NCBI RefSeq assembly: GCF_963678635.1
Contig: NC_087065.1
Location: forward strand, 66,373,374-66,437,373
Reading direction: 5' to 3'
DNA length: 64,000 nt
Source of the DNA: Symsagittifera roscoffensis
Lineage: Eukaryota; Xenacoelomorpha; Acoela; Convolutidae
In this document: positions 50,822 through 61,425 of the stretch, in pieces
How the letters are laid out: each line of letters opens with the position of its first letter
Numbering within the stretch: the stretch's first letter is position 1
Program-made: the position numbers and the translations under genes
Notes under the pieces: model-generated
The model's database searches: none
What the model saw: the letters and a program-made list of their open reading frames with translations, nothing else
Told to the model about the DNA's origin: nothing

Positions 50822-52314
50822 TTATATTGTCTTGTGAAGTATCATGTGCTTTTGGTGTTGTTTCTTAATGTATTCGCTAATCTGAGCGTCGAGAGGAATT
50901 TTGTTTATCGAGATGGAAAATATTCCAAATAAACTTGCAAAAAATATGCGTGCTTCACTTGCTTGGTTGCTTACTTGTGTATGTATTGAGCACGTATTGT
51001 AGAATCCTTTCAATAGTGAGTAGAGGAATCCAAAAAAAATTAAACATAGTCAACAGATCTCACGTCAACTTTTCTAATATATAGTAGGGCCATCGTAGAA
51101 AAGCTAGTAGCTCGTTTTTTTGTATTTGTTCGAGTTCACATAAAAGAAGAATTTTTTCTGGTTCAGACAGTGACATTTCCTGAAAAATTCAGCTCATTGT
51201 ATAGTCTAATTTCTCATCAAGTTGTATATCATTGTGATTTGCACCAAAAATGTTAGTTTGTTTTCAATACCATCAAATTTTTATCTTTTTGATTATTAGA
51301 TCTTATCCTATCAGGCTTGACTGTTTCAAAAGGGATTAATTCAATAAAAAAATCTTGGTGAATTTTTATCATTCTTGCATGAATTTTAGCGACTTGAAAT
51401 GTGGTAAAAGTTTATTTTGGGTACCAAACAATGGTTGTTTGTGTGCGAGTGGTAGGATCGCATTATCCTTGGTATTTTTACCATGTAAGTATATTCTTTG
51501 ATATAAAAAGTATCGTCTTGTAAGTCACGTGTTACTTGAATTTTTTCCAATTGGATTTTGCAATCAAAAAACATAATTTCTTGGAAGCCTTTGTTCTTTG
51601 TGTCAGCTTACAATTTGAGGGGTTAGTAATTTCTTTGTGTGGTATCCAGTTTTTATCATTTGAGTCACAAGTTGAACGTCCGTTTGCACCGTGGTACGGG
51701 TATTTAATGTCAAACTTAATATGCTTCAGAACTTGGTATGATTCAAATTCTGTCTAATGCGCGGAGTCTGGTAAAATTTGAAAACTTACTAATCTGCGAC
51801 TTGCGCGTTTATTTGTGGTGATTTTTAATCGTTGTAATTCGTTTTCTCAATCTTCAGGATTAGGATCTAACAGTCTTTAAATAATAGCTTGGATAAAAGG
51901 ACACAAAATTTAAGTCAGAGTTGCAGCTCGTGCTTTTGAGTAAAATGTAGCTACTATATTTATTGAGTCTATATCTTTTGGTTCTGATTCACATTGTGTG
52001 AGTTGATTTATTGCGTTTTTATGTAGTGTTTTTTGATGATTTTCTTCACAATCAAAATGTGCAATTAAGAGGTCTGGTGGTCCTGGTCGAGGGAAGGATT
52101 TTGATGTGAGTTCTAAGCGTAAAAGGAGGGAAAGGGTTTTAAGGAAAAAACTATTAAGATATACCTGAATATGGCAATGTGTAAGATAAACCTGAATAAG
52201 GATTGTAGAATGTTATAATCCAATAGTCTTTCTTGTATATCTATCGTATTTATAGATAAGTTCTGTTGTGGTAAATAGAGTGGGTAAAGATTGAGTTGTT
52301 TTATTTGGTGCGAA
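50822..52314 (-). pseudogene. Envelope-like relic (segment E) in A6'
   Basis: Same layout as the other copies but with many private changes, three of them altering residues in the stretch 51,386-51,574. Confidence 0.35.
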
Positions 52315-53730
52315 TAGAGGTAGTGGATGACGAACTAAGTTATTTAGTTTTATTGTTACATCGAATTTAAGTGTTAGGTTATCTTGAGTGAGGATTTGTA
52401 TATCATGTTCTTGAATATCTTTGTGAATGTCGTGTCTGTATTGTAATCGGTTTAGTGTCCTTGTATGTAATTTTTTACTATCAAGATGTTTGTTAAATTG
52501 GGGAGTGGTGCTAAAAATGTCCGGTCTTAATGTAAAGGGATGTTCGTGCTTAGTAGTTCTCGATCACTATCGTCTAGATTTGCAGGGAAATTTAAGCGGA
52601 ACTTAGATGTTGGTGTTTGAACTGTTAATGAAGGGGTTGAAGGGATAAAGAGGTATCAGATGAAATGTCAATGGGGTCGTTTATCAAGTTTGGTTCGCCT
52701 TGTGAGAATCCTTGTGTCGTCCAATGTGGAAGACGTTGCGTTGATGTGGGGGATTAAAAGGTTTTCACGAATTTGTTCAAAGTTGGCGTTGATCCCAAAT
52801 AGTCCGATGGGATAGTTGGGATATTTTGTTGATAGATTGTTTGCAGTGATGGGGGAGTACTTTGGATTGTATTACTAGAGAGATCCGAAGGGTGATGAAG
52901 GTATATTAAAATGATCTCTGGGGTTGCAAAGTTCCGATTTCGTCGCAATGGAAAATTTGTCTATCTTTTGTAGATGTTAAATTCTGTTCTTGGCTTGATG
53001 TCTAGTTCTGTTAAGATCTTGTTGAAGTGAGGAGTAAATGTTGCATGTTAATTCGTTTTGTAGTTCACTTAGGGATGCCTGACGAATTGCTGGTATCAAA
53101 GATTCGGATAAGCATGCGTGTTTTTCTTCAAATGTAAAGGGATTTTCTTGATATGAAATACGTGTAGATGATTGGGGTTGGTTTTTTGACTAGATGTTGT
53201 TGTTGTTAGGGGTCCTGAGATGTAGTGTTTGGTGGAAATTGTTTATTTGGTTGTTGATTAGCAAATTTGGATATTTTGGTATATAGTTTTTTCTTAATTA
53301 AACCTATGTTATTTATAGTATTCTTCATTAAAAATGATCAAGAAATTTTTTGCTAATGCGAAAATAATTATTGCCTTTTTATACATATGCAAAATGTTAG
53401 GATGAGAGAGACTAGAAAAGTGAAAAAATTTACAAAAAGAAGGGAGATGGCTTTCTTAATAAATTAAGGTCATAACATTTAAAAGGTTGTTGAAACTTCC
53501 TACCTGAGGCGGTGGTCGAGCATTTTTGAGATAATTGAAAATTACAAAGAGGCTGCAAAAAGTTAGAAGTGAAAAGAAGAAGTCCTACTTCTAGGGTGTC
53601 AATGATACAAAATATAAGTTTCGAAAAGTGTTGAACAAATTGAAAGTAATTTCGAAATGATTATCTTAAAACATTGAACTGGTCTAGAGAGAAGTATTTG
53701 AGAGATGACTTGTTCCGTCGAAATAATTTT
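52315..53730 (-). other. Segment S in A6', joined to the R array
   Basis: Hinge copy at the border of the two arrays. Most of it is A-like. Near 53,664 it has the R-type base (attatctt), while near 53,721-53,728 it again looks A-like (gaaataa), so the last ~90 bases mix both variants. Confidence 0.6.
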
Positions 53731-54509
53731 TATTTAATTGGTTTGGAAATTTGGTGTGTTCGGATTGTTTATTAAATGTTGACAAGTGGGTTGAGTAAAA
53801 GATATTTTGGGTGAAGGAAAGTCTGGAGGTTTAGGAATGAGCTTCCTAGTTTTGATTTTATTTAGTGGATTATTAGGATTTTTTTGAAGATATATTGATT
53901 TAGGCTAAATGATCAAGTCAGAATTTTTGTTAGGCTTATTTATTATTTCCCTTTTGGGGAAAGAAATGTGTGGTGTAACTATTGTTGATTGTTATGCTGA
54001 GTGATAGGGGAGGACTCTAGTTATTATAATATATTTATTTAAGTTGTCAAATATGAGGTTATTAGTTATTTTTGACCTGGAGATCTTCTAGTGATAGCTT
54101 CAAACATATTTGATGTTAGCAACTTGTCGGCTAATAAAAGTAGTGTTAGAATGGGGTGATGTTTGAAACGGTTGTGGTTGGCTGTATTTGAATTAGTGGA
54201 ATTAGTAAAGAAATTATCCGTGTAAAATGAAAAGAATTTTAATTAATCAAAGGGGTTTCTGAAATTTTATTTTTTCAATATTTTAGATTTTGGAATAAAA
54301 GTTTTTTAATCTTTTTGTGGTTGACTTCTGAGTCGCTATGATTTGCGTTGTTGCGATTTTGCTGGTAATAGTGTTTTTCTTCTAGTTTGCGATTAATCAT
54401 TTGTTTTTGAGGTATTTGTTTTCGGATAAGTTTCATGTTTTCCTTGTGAATGTTTTTAGTGATTCGGGTAGAGATAATGAATTGTTCAAGAACTGACTTT
54501 TTGTTGGTT
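53731..54509 (-). other. Post-integrase tail of R1
   Basis: Sequence between the integrase C-terminus and the S segment of A6'. A lysine-rich 79-aa minus-strand ORF (54,275-54,514) lies at its upper end in a different frame from integrase and may be the frameshifted basic tail of pol. The rest has no long open frame. This is where an LTR or 3' region of the source element would be expected, but no such ends are visible. Confidence 0.45.
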
Positions 54510-55247
54510 GTCAATTTCTGAGGTTTTTTCTACAATTTTGAGTCCTGTAAAGGAGTACAATTGTGTTGATTCGCGAAGGGCGTATTCATTTGAATAAGAT
54601 GGTAAAAGGTTGTTTCTATGTTGAATTATTTCTTTTTTGTTAGGATCAATAAGTTTATTTGTAACATCTGTGGGCTTTTCAATTATTTAGCATGGTCCTT
54701 TGCGGATAGTTTGTAAATTTTTAGATATACCTTTCTGTATTATAAAGTTTCGGATTAGGACAAATTTTCCTTTTTTTAAATTAGTAGCTGGTGTGAAACG
54801 TGGTTTAATTTGGGATTGAATAATTTGTCTTGGTAACAATGTTTTGGCGTTTTTTTGATAAATTTCTTTATGTTTTTATCTCGGTTTAAAATCCATTTTG
54901 TATGTGTTCCAAATGCTAATTTAAGGATTCGTGGGTGATGAAAATGATCTTTGTTGTGTGTATGTAGTGGTAAATTGTAACAAATTGAACCTTTGTAGGT
55001 TGAAAATAATCTTGTGCATTTTTTGAGGAGTTTGTTGTGAACATTATTGGTTTCCGTGGTTTTTGATTGAAAACCATTTCATATGGAGACAATCCTAGAG
55101 TTGTTGTTTTTTGTGAATTATATGCTAATTGGAATAGCTTTAAATCAGTTCACTATTCGGTATATTTGGTATCATTTCCAATGATAATACATCGAAGGAA
55201 ATCTTGTAGGGAACGGTTCAAACGATGGTCCATGGGGCATGAGGTTT
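54510..55247 (-). pseudogene. Integrase C-terminal region of R1, frameshifted
   Basis: Minus-strand relic of the integrase C-terminal domain. A GPY/F-type module is recognisable (IRKGPC then a TAA stop at 54,697-54,699), followed by HRNNLLPSYSNEYALRE and TQLYSFTGLKIVEK. The upper part has DHFHHPRILKLA and WILNRDK pieces in other frames. The GPY/F module is characteristic of Metaviridae (Ty3/gypsy) integrases. In R1 the tyrosine of the module is Cys; in R2 both copies keep Tyr. Confidence 0.75.
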
Positions 55248-55709
55248 TCAGGGTTTAGGTTTAATATTATAGAGATGGCATAATATGATGATGTCATTGC
55301 TTATGAATTCAGTACCATTATCTGTAACAAGGATTTCTGGTAGTCCAAACTTTGCTATCCAGTGTTCTTGAAGTGTTGTGTATGCATAATAAGCAATACA
55401 TTGAGGTACAGTGTTGATTGCTACGTAATGAGTAAATACATCAACTATAACCATTATGTATAAAATTCCCTCTGAAGAGAACGATATAGGGCCTTTTGTA
55501 TCAAATGATATACTGTGATTCAAATACAATCTTTGTCCTTTAAAATATTGTTTTTCTGCGAAATGTTTTTGGTGTTTGTGTGTTTGTTTGTTTGTTTGTT
55601 TGTTTAATTGACATGTTATGCAATCATTGCTTAAGACTTTTATCCAAAATGATGCATTTGGAAAGTAGAAATTATGAAAAAAAAATTGTTTTTTTTTCTC
55701 ATCCAGCAA
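55248..55709 (-). pseudogene. Integrase zinc-finger end and catalytic core, R1
   Basis: 153 open codons. The CxxC of the HHCC zinc finger is at residues 30 and 33. A lysine/threonine/asparagine linker encoded by a TTTG microsatellite follows. The core then shows SFDTKG (Asp70) and VTDNGTEF (Asp130), 59 residues apart, normal for retroviral-type integrase. After KPKP there is a stop, and the stretch that should carry the catalytic Glu has lost 13 bases compared with the divergent copy at 60,913-61,425, so Glu is missing. The first codon is not the true start, because integrase is processed from pol and the upstream sequence is frameshifted. Inactive. Confidence 0.88.
55583..55602 (+). repeat. 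(TTTG)5 microsatellite inside integrase (R1)
   Basis: Five TTTG repeats on the plus strand (CAAA on the coding strand), encoding NKQTNKQT-like residues between the zinc finger and the core of integrase. The same five repeats occur in R2 copy 1 and are missing from the divergent copy 2. Confidence 0.85.
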
Positions 55710-56056
55710 GTCTTTTTGTTTTTAAGGAATGTGAAAAAGGAATTGCTATTAAGATCATACTTAATAGTAGAGAGGATACTTTTGTTTCTGGGGTAATATA
55801 TTCCAACAGATCAGTGTTTTCGTTTTTTGTTGTTTGGTTAAACTTTCGAAAAAAGTGTTTTATTTCCTAGAATTGGGATACCTGCTTTTATAGGGTTTGT
55901 TTTATAATTATGCCAGAACTTGAGTTGTCTATTGACGCGGTCAAATTTTGATAATTTTTTTAGTAATTCTAACGTTATTGTTTCTTGGACTAGTAACAAT
56001 ATCTTTTTAGATTTCGTTTTTTGAGAGAAGTATTTTGTCTTAAGTGTCTTGTAGAT
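55710..56056 (-). pseudogene. RNase H to integrase linker, shortened and broken (R1)
   Basis: Minus-strand relic including ENTDLLEYITPETKV and SHSLKTKRLAG, the latter where the two histidines of HHCC belong; one is kept and the second is replaced. A frameshift in an A-run near 55,690 separates this from the core. It is shorter than the usual connection between RNase H and integrase, so sequence has probably been deleted here. Confidence 0.65.
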
Positions 56057-56493
56057 TCAAAGTTTTATTTGTGGTGTCTTTGGAAATTTTCCTGCTGTCC
56101 AAACTACTTGTAGGTTTGGAAATTTCATTAAGACAAGTTGAAATCTATAAACATTATGGTTTGGGTTTGATTTTTGTGAGAACAGATAAATTATTGCTTT
56201 CTGATCTGTAAACGAAATTGTTGGTTGTTTTGATCCAAGGTTTGAAAATTCATATTCTGTGAGTGTATAAAATATAGCTGTACATTCTCTCATGAACGTA
56301 GAGGGTCTAAATTCTGCTTTTGTGAAAAGTCTCGAATTTGCTGATATAAGATTCATTTTGTTTATACCTTTATGCGATTTTAAGAGTCAATTGCCAATTC
56401 CAAAGTTAGATGCGTCACACATGGCATTGAATGGTTGATCTGAATCTGTGACTATATTTGCTATTTGTTTTGTGAGGAGAATTTTTTGATTTC
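56057..56493 (-). pseudogene. RNase H domain of gypsy pol (R1)
   Basis: The upstream part reads FNAMCDASNFGIG with the first catalytic Asp (56,414-56,416), then an in-frame TGA (56,387-56,389). After this, 99 open codons contain RECTAI (Glu24), FTDQKA (Asp51), the SNPNHNVYRFQL stretch and VVWTAGK. This order is typical of Ty3/gypsy RNase H. Its role would have been degradation of the RNA strand during reverse transcription. The stop and flanking frameshifts disable it. The R2 copy encodes an identical 99-residue stretch. Confidence 0.88.
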
Positions 56494-56764
56494 GTCAAAA
56501 CGTTTTTGTTGTTCTAATTTCCATTCAAATTTTTTTCGTGTCCCAGAACATAATAAAATGATCTTAGGTATGATTGCATTTTATAAACAAAACGACTTAA
56601 TAAGTTTAACATTCCAAAAAAACTCTTGGGTCTTCTTTTTATTTGATGGTGGTTGAAGTTTTAGAATTGCATCTATTCGTAACTTCAATGGAGTAATTGT
56701 ACTACTTTTAATAATATGTCCAAGGAATTTAACACGAGTGAGAACAAAATGTGATTTGTCTGTC
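56494..56764 (-). pseudogene. Reverse transcriptase thumb/connection fragment (R1)
   Basis: The minus strand reads FVLTRVKFLGHIIKSSTITP, then IDAILKLQPPSNKKKTQEFF. One extra T shifts the frame before the LNLLSRFVYKMQ part. FEWKLEQQKRFDEIK appears in yet another frame. VKFLGHII is the conserved LGH box after the RT palm. Fingers and palm, including the YxDD site, are missing because the fragment is joined directly to S at 56,765. Dead. Confidence 0.85.
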
Positions 56765-58200
56765 TAGAGGTAGTGGGTGATGAGCTAAGTTATTTAGTTT
56801 TACTGTTACTTCGAATTTAAGTGTTAAGTTATCTTGAGTTAGGATCTTGTATATCTTTGTTAAAGTCGTGTCTGTATTGTAATCGGTTTAGTGTCCATTT
56901 AGTTAATCTTTTGTTATCAAGATGTTTGTTAAATAGGGGAGTGGTGCTAAAAATGTTTTCCAGTCTTATTCTAAAGGGATGTTTGCGCTTAGTAGTTCTC
57001 GAACACTATTGTCTAGATTTGCAGGGAAATTTAAGCGGAACGTAGTGGTTGGTGTTTGAACTGTTAATGAAGGGGTTGAAGGGATCAAGAGGTATCAGAT
57101 GAAATGTCAATGGGGGCCTTTAACAAGTTTGGTTCGCTTTGTGATGATCCTTGTGTCATCCAATATGGAAGACGTTGCGTTGATTTGGGGGAATTAAAAG
57201 GGTTTTCACGAATTTGTTCAAAGTTGGCGTTGATCCTAAATAGTCCGATGGGATATTTGGGATATTTTGTTGAGAGATTGTTTGCAGTGATGGGGGAGTA
57301 CTTTGAATTGTATTACTAGAAAGATCCAAAAATTTGAAGAGGGTGATGAAGGTATATTGAAATGATCTCTGGGGGTTGCAAAGTTCCGATTTCGTTGGGG
57401 ATGGAAAATTTGTCTATCTATTGTAGATGTTAAATTTTGTTCTGGCTTGATGTCTAGTTCTGTTAAGGTCTTGTTGAAGTGAGGAGTAAATGCTTTATGT
57501 TAATTCGTTTTGTAGTTCACTTAGGGGTGCTTGACGAATTGCTGGTATCAAAGATTCGGATAAGCATGCGTGTTTTTCTTCAAATGTAAAAGGACTTTCT
57601 TGATTTGAAGTACGTGTAGATGGTTGGGGTTCGTTTTTTGACTTGATGTTGATGTTTTTGGGGGGTCCTGGGATGAAGTGTTTGGTGGAAATAGTTTTTT
57701 TGGTTGTTGATTAGCAAATTTGTATATTTTGGTACCTAGTTTTTTCCTAATTAAACCTATGTTATTTATAGTATTCTTCAATAAAAATGATCAGGAGAAT
57801 TTTTGCTAATGCGAAAATAATTATTGCCTTTTATACTTTTGCAAAATGTTAAGATGAGAGAGACTAGAAAAGTGAAAAAATTTACAAAAAGAAGAGAGAT
57901 GTCTTTCTTAATAAATAAAGGTCATAACAAAAGTTTGTTGAAACTTTCTACCTGAGGAGGTGGTCGAGCATTTTTGAGAAGTTATAGTAGGTTTATATGA
58001 GAGAATTGAAAATTACAAAGAGGCTGCAAAAAGTTAGAAGTGAAAAGAAGAAGTGCTGTTTCTAGGGTGTTAATGATGAAAAATTAAAAATTTCGAAAAG
58101 TGTTGAAAAGATTGAAAGTAATTTCGAAATGATTATCTTAAAACATTGAACTGGTCTAGAGAGAAGCATTTGAGAGATGACTTGTTCCGTCCAAATTTTT
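56765..58200 (-). other. Segment S in R1
   Basis: Homologous to S of the A units but visibly diverged. The minus-strand 77-aa stretch 57,548-57,781 corresponds to the MKNTINN frame, and in R its first codon is TTG, not ATG. The TATA-like site is shortened (57,827-57,835). Extra bases relative to A occur near 57,330 and 57,980. Plus-strand ORFs here (56,821-57,045 and 57,104-57,319) are taken as shadows. Confidence 0.6.
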
Positions 58201-59020
58201 TTCAATTAATCGGTTTGGAAATTTGGTGTTTTCGGATTGTTTATTGAATGTTGACAAGTGGGTTGAGTAAAGGGTATTTTTGGTGAAGGAAAGTCTGGAG
58301 GCAAGGAATGAGCTTCCTAGTTTTAAATTAATTTATTGGTTTGTTAGGAGTTTTTTGAAGATATATCGTGAAATAGCTAAATGATCAAGTCAGGTTTTTT
58401 GTTAGGCTTATATTTTTATTTCCTTTTTGGAGAAATGTGTGGTGTAAGTTCAGAATAAAGTGTTGATCGTTGTGCTGAGTGATAGAGGAGGGTTGTAATT
58501 TTTATATTATATTTATTTAAGTTGTCAAATATGAGGTTATTGCTGATTTGTGACCTGGAGATCTTCTAGTTATAGCTTCAGACATATTTGATGTTAGCAA
58601 TTTGTCGGCTAATAAAAGTGGTGTCAGAATGGGGTGATGTTTGAAACGGTTGTGGTTGGCTGTATTTGAATTAGTTGTTCAATTTTAAAAATGAAAATTT
58701 TTTAAAAAGAAATAATCCTAGTATAAAAAAAAGATTTTAATTAATCAAAGGGGTTTCAGAAATTCATTTTTTCAATATTTTAGATTGTGGAATAAAAGTT
58801 TTCTAATCTTTTCGTGGTTGACTTCTGAGTCGCTATGATTTGCGTTGTTGCGATTTTTCTGTTAATAATGTTTTTCTTCTAGTTTGCGATTAATCATTTG
58901 TTTTTAAGGTATTTGGTTTCCGATAAATTTCATGTTTTCTTTGTGAATGTTTTTAGTGATTTGTTTTTGTTTTGATTTGGGTAGAGATAATGAATTGTTC
59001 AAGAACTGACTTTTTTGTTG
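58201..59020 (-). other. Post-integrase tail of R2
   Basis: Homologous to the tail of R1 with several small insertions, for example near 58,450, 58,690 and 58,960. The lysine-rich frame seen in R1 is interrupted. No LTR-like ends are seen. Confidence 0.45.
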
Positions 59021-59761
59021 GTTGTCAATTTCTGAGGTTTTTTCTACAATTTTGAGTCCTGTAAAGGAGTACAATTGTGTTGATTCGCAAAGGGCGTATT
59101 CATTTGAATAGGATGGTAAAAGGTTGTTTCTAAGTTGAATTATTTCTTTTTTGTTAGGATCAATAAGTTTATTTGTAACATCTGTGGGCTTTTCAATTAT
59201 TTAGTATGGTCCTTTGCGGATAGTTTGTAAATTTTTAGATATACCTTTCTGTATTATAAAGTTTCGGATTAGGACAAATTTTCCATTTTTTAAATTAGTA
59301 GCTGGTGTGAAACAAGGTTTAATTTGGGATTGAATAATTTGTCTTGGTAACAATGTTTTGGCGTTTTTTTGATAAATTTCTTTATGTTTTTATCTCGGTT
59401 TAAAATCCATTCTGTATGCGTTCCAGATGCTAATTTAAGGATTCGTGGGTGATGAAAATGATCTTTGTTGTGTGTATGTAGTGGTAAATTATAACAAATT
59501 GAACCTTTGTAGGTTGAAAATAATCTTGTGCATTTTTTGAGGAGTTTGTTGTGAACAATATTGGTTTCCGTGGTTTTTGATTGAAAACCATTTCACATGG
59601 AGACAATCCTAGAGTTGTTGTTTTTTGTGAATTATATGCTAATTGGAATAGCTTTAAATCAGTTCACTATTCGGTATATTTGGTATCATTTCCAATGATA
59701 TTACATCGAAGGAAATCTTGTAGGGAACGGTTCAAACGATAGTCCATGGGGCATGAGGTTT
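59021..59761 (-). pseudogene. Integrase C-terminal region, R2 copy 1
   Basis: Near-identical to R1. It keeps RKGPY of the GPY/F module, followed at once by the same stop. It is frameshifted in the upper half like R1. Confidence 0.72.
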
Positions 59762-60195
59762 TCAGGGTTTAGGTTCAATATTATAGAGATGGCATAATAT
59801 GATGATGTCATTGCTTATGAATTCAGTACCATTATCTGTAACAAGGATTTCTGGTAGTCCAAACCTTGCTATCCAGTGTTCTTGAAGTGTTGTGTATGCA
59901 TAATAAGCAATACATTGAGGTACAGTGTTGATTGCTACGTAATGAGTAAATGCATCAACTATAACCATTATGTATAAAATTCCCTCTGAAGAGAACGATA
60001 TAGGGCCTTTTGTATCAAATGATATACTGTGATTCAAATACAATCTTTTTCCTTTAAAATATTGTTTTTCTGCGAAATGTTTTTGGTGTTTGTGTGTTTG
60101 TTTGTTTGTTTGTTTGTTTAATTGACATGTTATGCAATCATTGCTTAAGACTTTTATCCAAAACGATGCATTTGGAAAGTAGAAATTATGAAAAA
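59762..60195 (-). pseudogene. Integrase core, R2 copy 1
   Basis: Same core as R1, with SFDTKG and VTDNGTEF Asp residues, the CITC pair and the TTTG-encoded linker. It carries the same 13-base loss that removes the catalytic Glu. The upstream side ends abruptly at about 60,195, where the lower end of copy 2 begins, so the zinc-finger histidines are gone. Confidence 0.85.
60097..60116 (+). repeat. (TTTG)5 microsatellite inside integrase (R2 copy 1)
   Basis: Same five repeats as in R1, supporting recent common origin of R1 and R2 copy 1. Confidence 0.85.
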
Positions 60196-60203
60196 AAAGT
60201 CCT

Positions 60204-60912
60204 GTAATTGGTTATTTTTTCTACAATATTGAGTCCTGTAAAGGAGTACAATTGTGTTGATTCGCGAAGGGCGTATTCATTTGAATAAAATGGTAAAAGT
60301 TTGTTTCTGTTGAGTTTTTTTTGTTAGGATCAATAAGTTTATTTGTAACATCGGTGGGCTTTCAAATTCTTTAGTATGGTCCTTTGCGGATAGTTTCTAA
60401 ATTTTTAGATATACCTTTCTGTATTCTAAAGTTTGGGATTAAGAAATATGTTCCTTTTTTTAAAATTAGCAGCTGGTGTGAAACGTGATTTTATTTGAGA
60501 TTGAATAATTTGTTTTTGTAATAATGTTTTGGAGGTTTTTTTTGATAAATTTCTTTGTGTTTTTTATCTCGGTTTAAAATCCATTCTGTATGTGTTCCAG
60601 AGGCTAATTTTAGGATTCGTGGGTGATGAAAATGATCTTTGTTGTGTGTATGTAGTGGTAAATTGTAACCAACTGAACCTTTGTAGGTTGAAAAGAACCT
60701 TGTGCGTTTTTTGAGGAGGTTGCTGTGAACATTATTGGTTTCCGTGGTTTTTGATTGAAAATCATTTCATATGGAGACAATCCTAGTGTTGTTGTTTTTT
60801 GTGAATTATATGCTAATGGGAATAGGTTTACGTCAGTTGACCATTCGTTATAATTGGTATCATTTCCATTGATAATACATCGAAGGAAATCTTGTAGGGA
60901 ACAATTTACACC
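60204..60912 (-). pseudogene. Integrase C-terminal region, R2 copy 2 (divergent)
   Basis: Relic with RKGPY, CIINGND and SPYEMIFNQKPRKP-like pieces in changing frames. It is more diverged from R1 than copy 1 is, with many substitutions and small indels, but retains sequence just after the catalytic Glu that copy 1 and R1 have lost. Confidence 0.72.
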
Positions 60913-61425
60913 TTCGACTAAAGCAAAATGCCATGGGGCATCAGATATTCAGGGTTTATGTTTAATATTATAGAGATGGCATAATATGATGATGTCATTG
61001 CTTATGAATTCAGTACCATTATCTGTAACAAGGATTACTGGTAGTACAAACTTGGCTATCCAGTGTTTATGAAGTGTTGTGTATGCTTAATAAGCAATAC
61101 ATTGAGGTACAGTGTTGATTGCTACGTAGTGAGTAAATGCATCAACTATAACCATTATGTGTGAAATTCCTTCTGAAGAGAGCGATTTAGGGCCTTTTGT
61201 GTCAAATGATATCCTGTGATTGAAATACAAACTTTGTCCTTCAAAATCTTGTTTTTCTGTGAATTGTTTTTGATGTGGGTACGGTTTGATTAATTGACAC
61301 GTTATGCAATCATTGCTTAAGACTTTTATCCAAATCGATGCATTTGGAAATTAGAAATTATGAATAAAATTTTGAGTATATTTTTTTTCTCATCCTCCAT
61401 GTCTTTTTGCTTTTAAGGAATGTGA
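60913..61425 (-). pseudogene. Integrase zinc finger and core, R2 copy 2 (HHCC and DD35E residues retained)
   Basis: Read on the minus strand: HSLKAKRHGG (His at 61,420-61,422, second His six residues on), then CITC 30 residues later, giving the full HHCC set. The core has Asp at 61,201-61,203, Asp at 61,021-61,023 and Glu at 60,913-60,915. The Asp-Asp gap is 59 residues and the Asp-Glu gap exactly 35. There is no TTTG repeat; the linker reads LIKPYPHQKQ. At least four in-frame stops, including one at 60,949-60,951 between the second Asp and Glu, make it non-functional. It is the best record of the ancestral domain in this window. Confidence 0.87.

Larger units (their letters stand above)
48002..53730. 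repeat. Megasatellite unit A6' (long form, truncated at the array end)
   Basis: A unit that runs H, P, E and S and then stops at the end of S, where R-unit sequence takes over. The whole T tail and hairpin are absent. From about 50,990 to 53,700 it carries clearly more private substitutions than the internal A units, as expected for a unit at an array edge. Segments: H 48,002-50,033, P 50,034-50,424, unassigned 50,425-50,821, E 50,822-52,314, S 52,315-53,730. Confidence 0.94.
53731..58200 (-). mobile_element. R1: decayed Ty3/gypsy pol unit with segment S
   Basis: 4.47 kb unit reading on the minus strand: S (58,200-56,765), RT thumb, RNase H, integrase and post-integrase tail. gag, protease, RT fingers and palm with the catalytic aspartates, and env are all absent. 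Multiple frameshifts and stops show it is dead. The same order repeats in R2, and R3 begins at 63,896, so this is part of a tandem array and not a single insertion. No LTR, primer-binding site or target-site duplication could be found. Confidence 0.85.

Noticed and set aside
1-53730. CRISPR array or bacterial repeat locus
   Set aside because: Units are kilobases long with no short direct repeats and spacers. Pol relics are of eukaryotic Ty3/gypsy type.
57104-57319. 71-aa plus-strand ORF in S of R1 (and its R2 equivalent at 62,808)
   Set aside because: Antisense to the minus-strand relic, and not open in the A copies of the same segment.
53731-58200. LTRs, primer-binding site and polypurine tract for R1
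   Set aside because: I looked for TG...CA ends and a tRNA-complementary stretch at the S and tail borders and found none convincing.
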